Origin: Microbacteriaceae bacterium
Lineage (GTDB): Bacteria; Actinomycetota; Actinomycetes; Actinomycetales; Microbacteriaceae
DNA length: 7,749 nucleotides
Assembly (NCBI GenBank): GCA_947486475.1
Contig: CANKTR010000043.1
Span: 1 to 7,749 of the forward strand
Direction of reading: 5' to 3'
A model generated the notes under the pieces. The model was not told the DNA's origin, made no database searches, and worked only from the letters and a program-made list of their open reading frames with translations. A program made the translations under genes and the position numbers. Of this stretch, positions 1 to 5,390 are shown one piece after another (the first letter of the stretch is position 1; the number at the start of each line of letters is the position of its first letter).

Positions 1-432
<432 letters not shown>

Positions 433-461
433 TTCAGCGGGGAGGCCTTCGGTAGGCTGAA
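433..461 (+). terminator. Possible weak hairpin between argG and orn
   Basis: TTCAGC at 433-438 and GCTGAA at 456-461 form a perfect 6-bp inverted repeat right after the argG stop, with an inner CC/GG pair around TTC (446-452). There is no T-run after it, so intrinsic termination would be weak at best. The 3' arm overlaps the proposed orn -10 box, so the dyad could also be incidental or regulatory. Confidence 0.3.
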
Positions 462-464
462 CAA
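453..464 (+). promoter_or_regulatory. Proposed orn -10 box (TAGGCT) for a leaderless or near-leaderless mRNA
   Basis: TAGGCT at 453-458 fits the actinobacterial TANNNT -10 pattern and is followed by exactly six bases before the ATG at 465, which would place the transcription start at or next to the A of the start codon. No convincing -35 hexamer is visible (CTGATT at 429-434 matches TTGACA at three positions). A purine-rich GGAGG at 441-445 is too far away to be a normal ribosome site, which supports the leaderless reading. A shorter GGTAGG at 451-456 could instead act as a weak Shine-Dalgarno sequence on argG read-through mRNA. Confidence 0.45.
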
Positions 465-1121
465 ATGGCAGACAGTAACCTTCGCAACGAGAACCGCTTC
501 ATCGTGTGGCTCGACCTTGAAATGACGGGTCTGAACATCAACACCACCGAAGCCGGCAAGCGCGATGACGAGATCGTCGAAATCGGGGTCATCGTGACGG
601 ACGGGAACCTCGTCCCCCGGGACAAGGGACTGCAACTCGTTATCAAGCCGACGGACGCCGCCTTGGCGAACATGGGGGATTTCGTGCGAAAGATGCACGA
701 GAAAAGCGGACTTCTCCCCCTGCTCAAGGACGGCGTCTCGGTTGCCGACGCCGAAAAGCAGGTCCTCGCCTATATCAAGCAGCACGTCCCCGTTCGTCAG
801 ACCGCTCAAATGGGCGGGAATACGATTCACATGGATCGTCGCTTCTTGGCGAAATACATGCCGTCCGTCGAGGATTGGGTGCACTACCGCAACGTCGACA
901 CGTCGACGATCAAGGAAGTTCTGTTCCGTTGGTTCCCCTACGTCGTCGAGGCGGCACCGGAAAAGATCGGTAATCACCGCGCGCTTGCCGACGCAATCGA
1001 ATCGATCCGCGAGCTCGCGTTCTACCGGGAACTGCTTTTCGCCATGGATTCCATCCCAACAGACAAGCTCGATGCGGCCAAGAAGACCGCCACGGATGCG
1101 TGGGCCGAATTACTGGCATAA
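465..1121 (+). CDS. orn: Oligoribonuclease (DEDDh 3'-5' exoribonuclease)
   Basis: Orn degrades the 2-5 nt RNAs left by other nucleases (especially dinucleotides, including pGpG from c-di-GMP) to mononucleotides in the cytoplasm. The 218-residue protein carries the complete DEDDh active-site set: D17 and E19 in WLDLEMTGL, D124 in GNTIHMDRRFL, and H171 and D176 in NHRALADAIESIREL. The segment HYRNVDTSTIKEV (140-151) is also typical of Orn. It is longer than the E. coli enzyme (about 181 residues) because of a short insertion around residues 25-36 and an Ala/Lys-rich C-terminal tail from about 195. The ATG at 465 is supported by its position before the conserved first strand and by the -10 box at 453-458. 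argG lies upstream on the same strand; tRNA-His starts 26 bp after the stop. The identification is secure. Confidence 0.95.
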   Translation: MADSNLRNENRFIVWLDLEMTGLNINTTEAGKRDDEIVEIGVIVTDGNLVPRDKGLQLVIKPTDAALANMGDFVRKMHEKSGLLPLLKDGVSVADAEKQVLAYIKQHVPVRQTAQMGGNTIHMDRRFLAKYMPSVEDWVHYRNVDTSTIKEVLFRWFPYVVEAAPEKIGNHRALADAIESIRELAFYRELLFAMDSIPTDKLDAAKKTATDAWAELLA

Positions 1122-1122
1122 T
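1114..1122 (+). promoter_or_regulatory. Possible extended -10 for tRNA-His
   Basis: TGGCATAAT at 1114-1122 resembles an extended -10 element (TGN followed by CATAAT, five of six matches to TATAAT) and overlaps the orn stop codon. It would start a transcript near 1129, about 19 bases before the tRNA. No -35 hexamer is evident at 16-18 bp, and the tRNA could equally be read through from orn. Confidence 0.3.
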
Positions 1123-1147
1123 GTAACCGTTGCGTTTCGACGCACAT

Positions 1148-1221
1148 GGTGGCTATAGCTCAGTTGGCAGAGCGTCTGGTTGTGGTCCTGAAGGTCGCGG
1201 GTTCGAGCCCCGTTAGCCACC
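1148..1221 (+). tRNA. tRNA-His (anticodon GTG)
   Basis: A complete cloverleaf can be drawn: acceptor stem 1149-1155 with 1214-1220, D stem 1158-1161 with 1170-1173, anticodon loop 1180-1186 with GTG at 1182-1184 (reads CAC/CAU, histidine), and T stem 1197-1201 with 1209-1213 around the loop TTCGAGC. G1148 is the extra 5' G(-1), which pairs with discriminator C1221; this is the hallmark of tRNA-His and its identity element for HisRS. The 3' CCA does not seem to be encoded in register (CAC follows C1221), so CCA would be added by the nucleotidyltransferase. Oddity: the anticodon stem (1175-1179 with 1187-1191) has a T-T mismatch at position 29-41 (T1177/T1189). Another gene's stop codon overlaps the 3' end on the opposite strand. 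Confidence 0.95.
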
Positions 1222-1728
1222 CACCGGTTGGTTCGTCGCGGTTCGGACGACCACGCTCGCGGTTGTGTCGGGATTGTTGTCCGTGATGTGCGCAGCAACC
1301 TGCGCCTCCCAACCCTCGAGGTGGCCGTCAAAGCGGTCGCCATCACGGGAACGCAATCGGTCAAATCGCACGGCGTCGGGGCAGTCCACCCACATGACCG
1401 CGTCGGCCATCGCGCGCGATGCGGGAGTGCTAATTCCACAGCCCTCAACAATCAGCACCGGCGCGGGCGCCACCGAGACCCGCTCCCCTGGTCGGTCGTT
1501 GACCCAATCCCAGGACACGTATTCGCCCGATTGGCCGCGCGCGAGTGGCGGGAGGACCGATTCGAGGACCTGATCGCGTCCGGCCACCAATCCGTCCCAA
1601 CCGGGGTACACATCGTCGAGATGAACCACCGTTGCGTTCATCGCCGCGGCCATGATGGTCGCCAATCGGGTCTTGCCGGCGCCACTCTTGCCGTCAATGA
1701 GGATGATGTGCGGTTTAGCGGATGGCAC
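1213..1728 (-). CDS. Uridine kinase-like P-loop NTPase, fourth gene of the TPP-riboswitch operon
   Basis: This is a 171-residue soluble protein of the P-loop nucleoside/nucleotide kinase type; its substrate is unknown. Visible are a Walker A motif GKSGAGKT (residues 13-20) after a hydrophobic strand, HLDDVYPGWDGL (36-47) with an acidic pair placed as in uridine kinases, a Walker B-like strand VLIVEG (91-96), and an Arg/Asp-rich lid-like helix (RLRSRDGDR, 124-132). GTG 1728 is preferred because GGAG lies 9 bases before it and it overlaps the end of the EcfT gene by 14 bp, which suggests translational coupling; a TTG at 1755 would add nine residues but has no ribosome site. The stop TAA (1215-1213) is the antisense of the tRNA-His 3' end, and no terminator is seen. 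Context suggests a role linked to thiamine-precursor uptake, perhaps phosphorylating the imported molecule, but that is inference; it may simply be co-transcribed. Confidence 0.8.
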   Translation of the reverse strand: MPSAKPHIILIDGKSGAGKTRLATIMAAAMNATVVHLDDVYPGWDGLVAGRDQVLESVLPPLARGQSGEYVSWDWVNDRPGERVSVAPAPVLIVEGCGISTPASRAMADAVMWVDCPDAVRFDRLRSRDGDRFDGHLEGWEAQVAAHITDNNPDTTASVVVRTATNQPVGG

Positions 1729-2455
1729 TGTTCCACACTCCGAGGTAGGCGACAAGGATCACCGCCGAAAGCCCAATCACCGCCGAGCCGACCACGAGCA
1801 CCCAGTCCCTGAAGGAGAGCCGGCGATACACGCTCCACGTTCGGTTCGGTCGTGAGAATCCGCGAATCTCCGCGACATCACTCATGCGAATGGCGCGTCG
1901 AATGGCGACCACCAACGTGGTGCGAGCGACGGCGAAGAACGACGCCGATCGTCCGTTTGCGCGGCGGGCTTGCCGCGTCTCGTCAAGGTCAGACACAATC
2001 ACCGGCACCAGCCGCAGGGCAATCAGCGCCGCCAAGGCAACACGATCGGGCACGATGCGTCGAACGGCGCAGGTGGCGAGAAACTCGTGAGCGGAAATCG
2101 ATGCCCCGACCAGCATCGCGGGCAACGCGATCACCACGATTCTCAACATCGCGGTCGCGGCGATTTCGATTGACCGATCACTGACCGTGACGTAACCCCA
2201 GTCGAGATACACGACACCTCCGGGGATGCCGTACAGAAGCGACGCGAAGCCCGCGGTGGCGACCGTGATGGCGAGCACCGTGAGTGCTGTGGTGCTCGGA
2301 CGCGCGATTACCCCGGTCTTGGTCGACGCGAGTAAAAGTATGAGCGGAACCCCCATCAGGATCGGCGTCCACGGATCCACACTCCACACGACCACGAGCG
2401 CGGGTATCGCACTGGCGACGATGAGTGCGACCGAGTGAGGACGCCTCGCGCTCAC
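1715..2455 (-). CDS. ykoC: ECF transporter transmembrane component (EcfT/CbiQ family, YkoC-like)
   Basis: This 246-residue membrane protein is the T component that couples the two ATPase domains to the substrate-binding S component in an energy-coupling-factor importer. It has hydrophobic stretches at about residues 8-28, 30-50, 56-76, 97-117, 137-155 and 217-239. Between the last two lies a charged cytoplasmic region with the two short coupling motifs of the family in slightly diverged form: QARRANG (162-168, usual pattern A-R-G) and AEIRGF (195-200). The GTG start overlaps the stop of the ATPase gene by four bases (GTGA, 2455-2452), and no strong ribosome site is seen, which implies translational coupling. 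The family is clear from topology, motifs and neighbours; the specific symbol rests on the YkoEDC arrangement and the riboswitch. Confidence 0.88.
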   Translation of the reverse strand: MSARRPHSVALIVASAIPALVVVWSVDPWTPILMGVPLILLLASTKTGVIARPSTTALTVLAITVATAGFASLLYGIPGGVVYLDWGYVTVSDRSIEIAATAMLRIVVIALPAMLVGASISAHEFLATCAVRRIVPDRVALAALIALRLVPVIVSDLDETRQARRANGRSASFFAVARTTLVVAIRRAIRMSDVAEIRGFSRPNRTWSVYRRLSFRDWVLVVGSAVIGLSAVILVAYLGVWNSAIR

Positions 2456-3804
2456 GAGCCGTCGCCCAAGTGAATCACCCGGTGCGCGAGGGAACGCACG
2501 AGAAGTTGATCGTGGGACGCAAGAATGATGGCGCCACCCGTGTCGAGGAAGTCCCGCAATCGGTCGAGCAGATCATGCCACGAATGAGCGTCCTGCCCGA
2601 ACGAAGGTTCATCCAGAATCACAATGCGCGGATTTCGCGCGAGGGCCGTGGCGATGGCGAGTCGACGCCGCTCTCCGCCGCTCAGGCTCTGAGGGTGTCG
2701 TCGGTCCATCCCGCGCAGTCCGACCGCGGCCCGTTCGTGCGCCGGAGCTTCGTCGGCAACCGTTCGATTCCCGAACCCGTAGGAGGGGTTTTGAATCACC
2801 GACGACACGACCACGACCAAATCGCGCGGGGAAAGGGCGTGGGGTTGAGAGTCGGTGTCAGGATAATCAACGACACCGCTCTGCGGTGCGATGAGCCCGC
2901 CCAGCACGCGAAGTGCCGTCGTCTTTCCCGAACCGTTGGGGCCGGTCACGGCAACCGCCTCACCTTCCCGAAGATTGAGAGCGGGAATTCGAAAGGATCG
3001 AGCGCCCTCGGCTCGGCGGACAACCAATCGTCGGGTCGACAAGACTGTCTTTGCGCCTCGCTGGCGGGAGTTGGGTTTGGTGGCGCGCGAATGACCGGGA
3101 ACCCACACACCGAGAGCGACCAGTGCACTGCGCTGCTCTGCCAGGACCTTGTCCAGAGGTCCATCCAGCGCGATTCGACCGTCCGCGACGACAATGATGC
3201 GGTCGACGAGCTTTCGCCACAACTTGATGCGGTGTTCGACGATGACGAGAGCCGAATCGGAATCATCGATGACGCGATGCACGGCGTCCCGCACGGTTTC
3301 CATCGAGATTCCGTCGAGGCTGGCGGTGGGTTCATCTAGCACGAGAAGGTCGGGGCGGGCCGCCATTGCTGTCGCGATGGACACGCGCTGTTTCTCTCCG
3401 CCCGACAGCGCGCCCGTGTGCGCATCTAGCGGATTAGTGACACCCGCCGCATCCAACGCTTCACGAATTCGCTCGTCCGCATCGGCGGGGTCCGACACCG
3501 CGGTTTCGGCGACAAACGCGACCTCTTCCCGAATCGTGGGGAACAGGATTTGTTCGTCCGGTTCCTGCCCGACGTAGGCAACCGACTGTGCGCGAGTTGT
3601 TCGCTTGCCGAATTGCGACACCGTCGACTCGTCGAGCAAACCGGCGATGGCGCGAACAAGCGTCGATTTTCCCCCGCCGCTCGGTCCCGTGATGAGAACC
3701 CGTTCCCCGGCGCGAATCGTCAGGGTGATGTCGCGTAATGTCTCGGAATCGGCGCCATTGAAACCCATCGACCAGGACGAAAACGAGACGAGACGGCGAG
3801 TCAC
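2452..3804 (-). CDS. ykoD: ECF transporter double ATPase (YkoD-like, two fused ABC domains)
   Basis: This 450-residue protein holds two complete ABC ATPase domains, so one chain supplies both nucleotide sites of the importer. Domain 1: Walker A GPSGGGKST (40-48), Q-loop Q80 in GQEPDEQIL, signature LSGGE (133-137), Walker B LLVLDE (153-158), switch H191. Domain 2: Walker A GPNGSGKTT (288-296), Q-loop Q338, signature LSGGE (374-378), Walker B IVILDE (394-399), D-loop written SFGQD rather than SLD, switch H431. The linker is about residues 232-255. All catalytic residues are present in both halves, so both sites could be active. The GTG start at 3804 lies three bases after the stop of the S-component gene and has no strong ribosome site; it overlaps the next gene by four bases. 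A fused ATPase is characteristic of the YkoD-type thiamine/hydroxymethylpyrimidine ECF systems; other ECF systems usually use two separate chains. Confidence 0.93.
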   Translation of the reverse strand: MTRRLVSFSSWSMGFNGADSETLRDITLTIRAGERVLITGPSGGGKSTLVRAIAGLLDESTVSQFGKRTTRAQSVAYVGQEPDEQILFPTIREEVAFVAETAVSDPADADERIREALDAAGVTNPLDAHTGALSGGEKQRVSIATAMAARPDLLVLDEPTASLDGISMETVRDAVHRVIDDSDSALVIVEHRIKLWRKLVDRIIVVADGRIALDGPLDKVLAEQRSALVALGVWVPGHSRATKPNSRQRGAKTVLSTRRLVVRRAEGARSFRIPALNLREGEAVAVTGPNGSGKTTALRVLGGLIAPQSGVVDYPDTDSQPHALSPRDLVVVVSSVIQNPSYGFGNRTVADEAPAHERAAVGLRGMDRRHPQSLSGGERRRLAIATALARNPRIVILDEPSFGQDAHSWHDLLDRLRDFLDTGGAIILASHDQLLVRSLAHRVIHLGDGS

Positions 3805-3807
3805 GAT

Positions 3808-4374
3808 TTAGCGACCGAACGTTGCGAGAATGCCCGTTTTCGACAGCGACCGCACGAGCAACACCGTGAGCCCCGCCCCCAGAATCGCGCCGGAGGCGGT
3901 GGCGGCGGTGATGAACACCGCGGCGAACTCGGCGCCCGTTCCGGGCCACCAGTAGAAGTATTCGAGCGTTCCTTGAGCGAGGCCGCCGAACGCACCCGCC
4001 ACGGCAACGACGGCGAAATCGGATCGGGTGCGGTCCATGAGACGGAAACCGAGTTCCATCGCCAGGCCCTGCGCGATTCCCAGAACCAGTACTGTGAACC
4101 CCCACTGGTTTCCGATCATGGCGGACACCGAGGCCGCGATGACCTCACCCAACACCGCCGCACCGGGCCGTCGCACCACCAAGGCAACCAGCAGACCGCC
4201 GATGAGCCACACACCGCCCAGGCTGCCGACGAGGCCGGGCGTGAATCCCGCTAACGCAACCGACAGCGGCGCATAGGCCGCGTTCCACGCGACAAAAATA
4301 ACGCCCGACGCGACACCAAGGACAGAGGCGACGATTAAATCAACCGTTCGCCACTCTCTGAATTTCATACTCAT
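3808..4374 (-). CDS. ykoE: ECF transporter substrate-binding (S) component, thiamine/HMP type (YkoE-like)
   Basis: This 188-residue, strongly hydrophobic protein has about six membrane segments (roughly 11-30, 36-54, 56-67, 72-105 as two helices, 119-136 and 148-175). It begins with a short charged stretch leading to RTVDLIVASVLGVASG, which resembles the start of YkoE-family S components; such proteins bind thiamine or its hydroxymethylpyrimidine part in the membrane. The aromatic cluster EYFYWWPG (138-145) is also typical of this family as I remember it. ATG 4374 is preferred: AAAAGG at 4387-4382 precedes it by seven bases; a second ATG at 4368 is possible. It is the first gene after a TPP riboswitch and is followed within three bases by the ATPase gene. 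Substrate assignment comes from riboswitch plus family and not from binding residues. Confidence 0.85.
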   Translation of the reverse strand: MSMKFREWRTVDLIVASVLGVASGVIFVAWNAAYAPLSVALAGFTPGLVGSLGGVWLIGGLLVALVVRRPGAAVLGEVIAASVSAMIGNQWGFTVLVLGIAQGLAMELGFRLMDRTRSDFAVVAVAGAFGGLAQGTLEYFYWWPGTGAEFAAVFITAATASGAILGAGLTVLLVRSLSKTGILATFGR

Positions 4375-4376
4375 TA

Positions 4377-4397
4377 GTGCACCTTTTCATTGTGCAC
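4377..4397 (-). promoter_or_regulatory. Candidate riboswitch expression platform: GTGCAC/GTGCAC hairpin around the ykoE ribosome site
   Basis: GTGCAC at 4397-4392 and again at 4382-4377 (a self-complementary hexamer) can form a 6-bp stem with a 9-base loop. The ribosome-binding AAAAGG at 4387-4382 lies mostly in the loop, with its last G in the stem. The 5' arm shares bases 4397-4395 with the 3' strand of aptamer helix P1, so the two structures compete. There is no T-run, so control is probably at translation. Which state is on cannot be read from sequence. Confidence 0.45.
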
Positions 4398-4486
4398 GGG
4401 GTGAAACTGCCTTCCAGTCCGGCATTACCCGGCTGGTGTGACGGTCGAAGCGGATGCTTCCTCTCAGCCCTTGTCGGACTCCCGTG
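4395..4486 (-). promoter_or_regulatory. TPP riboswitch (THI element)
   Basis: Read on the minus strand, the leader contains the conserved thiamine-diphosphate aptamer: ACGGG (4485-4481) pairs with CCCGT (4400-4396) as P1; GGGCTGAGAG at 4470-4461 is the pyrimidine-binding core; GAAGC-ATCC-GCTTC (4460-4447) is a P3 hairpin; and CCGGGTAATGCCGG (4432-4419) is the pyrophosphate-binding arm, closed by CCAG (4436-4433) with CTGG (4417-4414). The element ends about 20 bases before the ykoE start codon. In this family ligand binding lowers expression, so the importer would be shut off when thiamine diphosphate is plentiful. The core motifs are nearly invariant, so the identification is firm. Confidence 0.94.
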
Positions 4487-4494
4487 AAGTGACC

Positions 4495-4500
4495 AGCATA
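4495..4500 (-). promoter_or_regulatory. Proposed -10 box of the riboswitch/ykoEDC operon
   Basis: TATGCT (4500-4495, minus strand) fits TANNNT and would start transcription around 4488, just before aptamer helix P1. TTGTCG (4520-4515) resembles a -35 but is only 14 bp away. The promoter lies back to back with that of the TerC-family gene. Confidence 0.45.
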
Positions 4501-4504
4501 GCGC

Positions 4505-4523
4505 GGGTTGACAGCGACAACCC
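4505..4523. promoter_or_regulatory. Inverted repeat GGGTTG-N7-CAACCC between divergent promoters
   Basis: GGGTTG at 4505-4510 and CAACCC at 4518-4523 form a perfect 6-bp dyad spaced by seven bases, midway between the two proposed -10 boxes (4495-4500 minus, 4524-4529 plus). It could be an operator, or simply the paired TTG of two -35-like hexamers (TTGACA on plus at 4508-4513, TTGTCG on minus at 4520-4515). Confidence 0.35.
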
Positions 4524-4535
4524 TATGATGTTTCC
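4524..4535 (+). promoter_or_regulatory. Proposed -10 box (TATGAT) of the TerC-family gene, leaderless-style
   Basis: TATGAT at 4524-4529 matches TATAAT at five of six positions and is followed by six bases before ATG 4536, the same spacing as at orn. No Shine-Dalgarno sequence precedes the ATG, which supports a leaderless mRNA. TTGACA at 4508-4513 is a perfect -35 hexamer, but the 10-bp spacer is too short for ordinary use. Confidence 0.5.
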
Positions 4536-5384
4536 ATGATTGAATTTCTCTCCGACCCCGCAATGTGGGTGTCCCTCGCGACGTTGACCCTGTTGGAAAT
4601 CGTTCTGGGAATTGACAACATCATCTTCATCGCAATCCTGGCGTCCAGCCTCCCGAAAGAACAGCGCAAACGCGCACAGTTCGTCGGTTTGAGCATGGCT
4701 CTCGTGACGCGCGTCGCAATGTTGTTCTTCGCGTTTTGGATTATCCAGTTGGAAGAGGACATCGTCCACATCGGCGAACTCGGGTTCTCGGGTCGCGACA
4801 TGATCCTCATCGCCGGTGGGCTTTTCCTGATTTATAAGTCGACCACCGAGATCCACGAAAAACTGGAAGGAACCGAAGGTTCCGAAAATCCCTCCAAGGG
4901 TGGTGCGCGAGCGTTTTCCGCGATCATCGTCCAAATTCTGATTCTGGATATTGTTTTTTCGGTCGACGGAATCATCACCGCGGTCGGGATGACCGACAGC
5001 CTGGCGGTCATGATCATCGCGGTCGTCATCTCGTCCCTTGTCATGCTGCTCGCTGCGGGAACTGTCGGCGACTTCGTCGATAAGCACCCGACCGTCAAGA
5101 TGTTGGCACTGGCCTTCCTTGTCCTCATCGGCGCAGCGCTGGTGGCCGAAGGTTTCGGAACCGAAATCGACAAAGCCTTTATTTACGGACCGATGGCGTT
5201 CGCCGTCATCGTCGAAGCGCTCAACATCACGTACAAAAATCGTGAGGCCAAACGAGTCCACCACGGGCAGCCACCGGTCAATCTGCGCGATTCCATCACG
5301 CCAAAGCCGGCGGCGCGAAAGACCACGTCGCCCTCGACGACCGCAAAGGAAACGGCGGCGCGAAAGCCCACTCCCAAAAAGTAG
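4536..5384 (+). CDS. TerC/Alx-family integral membrane protein
   Basis: This 282-residue protein belongs to the TerC family, whose better-studied members (Alx, MeeF/TerC of Bacillus) are linked to manganese homeostasis, tellurite resistance or metal loading of secreted enzymes. About seven membrane helices are visible (roughly 11-35, 47-71, 88-101, 127-148, 156-175, 187-205, 217-232). The two internal half-repeats carry the conserved acidic motifs LGIDNIIF (24-31, D27 and N28) and VFSVDGI (140-146, D144). From about residue 235 a soluble tail begins that is rich in Ala, Lys, Thr and Pro and contains AARK twice; such basic tails occur in actinobacterial proteins, and its role here is unknown. 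The ATG at 4536 starts directly at the first conserved segment and lacks a ribosome site but has a -10 box six bases upstream. No yybP-ykoY manganese riboswitch is seen. It converges on the glycosyltransferase gene with six bases between stops. Confidence 0.9.
   Translation: MIEFLSDPAMWVSLATLTLLEIVLGIDNIIFIAILASSLPKEQRKRAQFVGLSMALVTRVAMLFFAFWIIQLEEDIVHIGELGFSGRDMILIAGGLFLIYKSTTEIHEKLEGTEGSENPSKGGARAFSAIIVQILILDIVFSVDGIITAVGMTDSLAVMIIAVVISSLVMLLAAGTVGDFVDKHPTVKMLALAFLVLIGAALVAEGFGTEIDKAFIYGPMAFAVIVEALNITYKNREAKRVHHGQPPVNLRDSITPKPAARKTTSPSTTAKETAARKPTPKK
5308..5366 (+). repeat. 14-bp direct repeat in the TerC-family tail
   Basis: CGGCGGCGCGAAAG occurs at 5308-5321 and again at 5353-5366, 45 bp (15 codons) apart and in the same frame, each copy encoding AARK in the basic tail. 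This suggests tail growth by small duplications. Confidence 0.7.
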
Positions 5385-5390
5385 GGCGCT

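Noticed and set aside
1148..1300. Integration site (att) at tRNA-His with a genomic island
   Set aside because: The neighbouring genes are chromosomal in character, there is no integrase, and no second copy of the tRNA 3' end was found in the window.
2425..3339. 304-codon plus-strand open frame opposite the double ATPase
   Set aside because: The minus strand encodes a complete, motif-perfect ABC protein; the plus frame is an antisense shadow caused by high G+C codon use.
4486..4535. Manganese (yybP-ykoY) riboswitch before the TerC-family gene
   Set aside because: TerC/Alx genes often have one, but the space before the ATG is only about 50 bp to the aptamer on the other strand, the likely mRNA is leaderless, and none of the conserved loops are present.
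4464..5264. 266-codon minus-strand open frame opposite the TerC-family gene
   Set aside because: Its translation is strongly Asp/Asn/Gln/His-rich with no hydrophobic pattern or motif, and it mirrors the codon structure of a clearly identified plus-strand gene; it also covers the riboswitch promoter.
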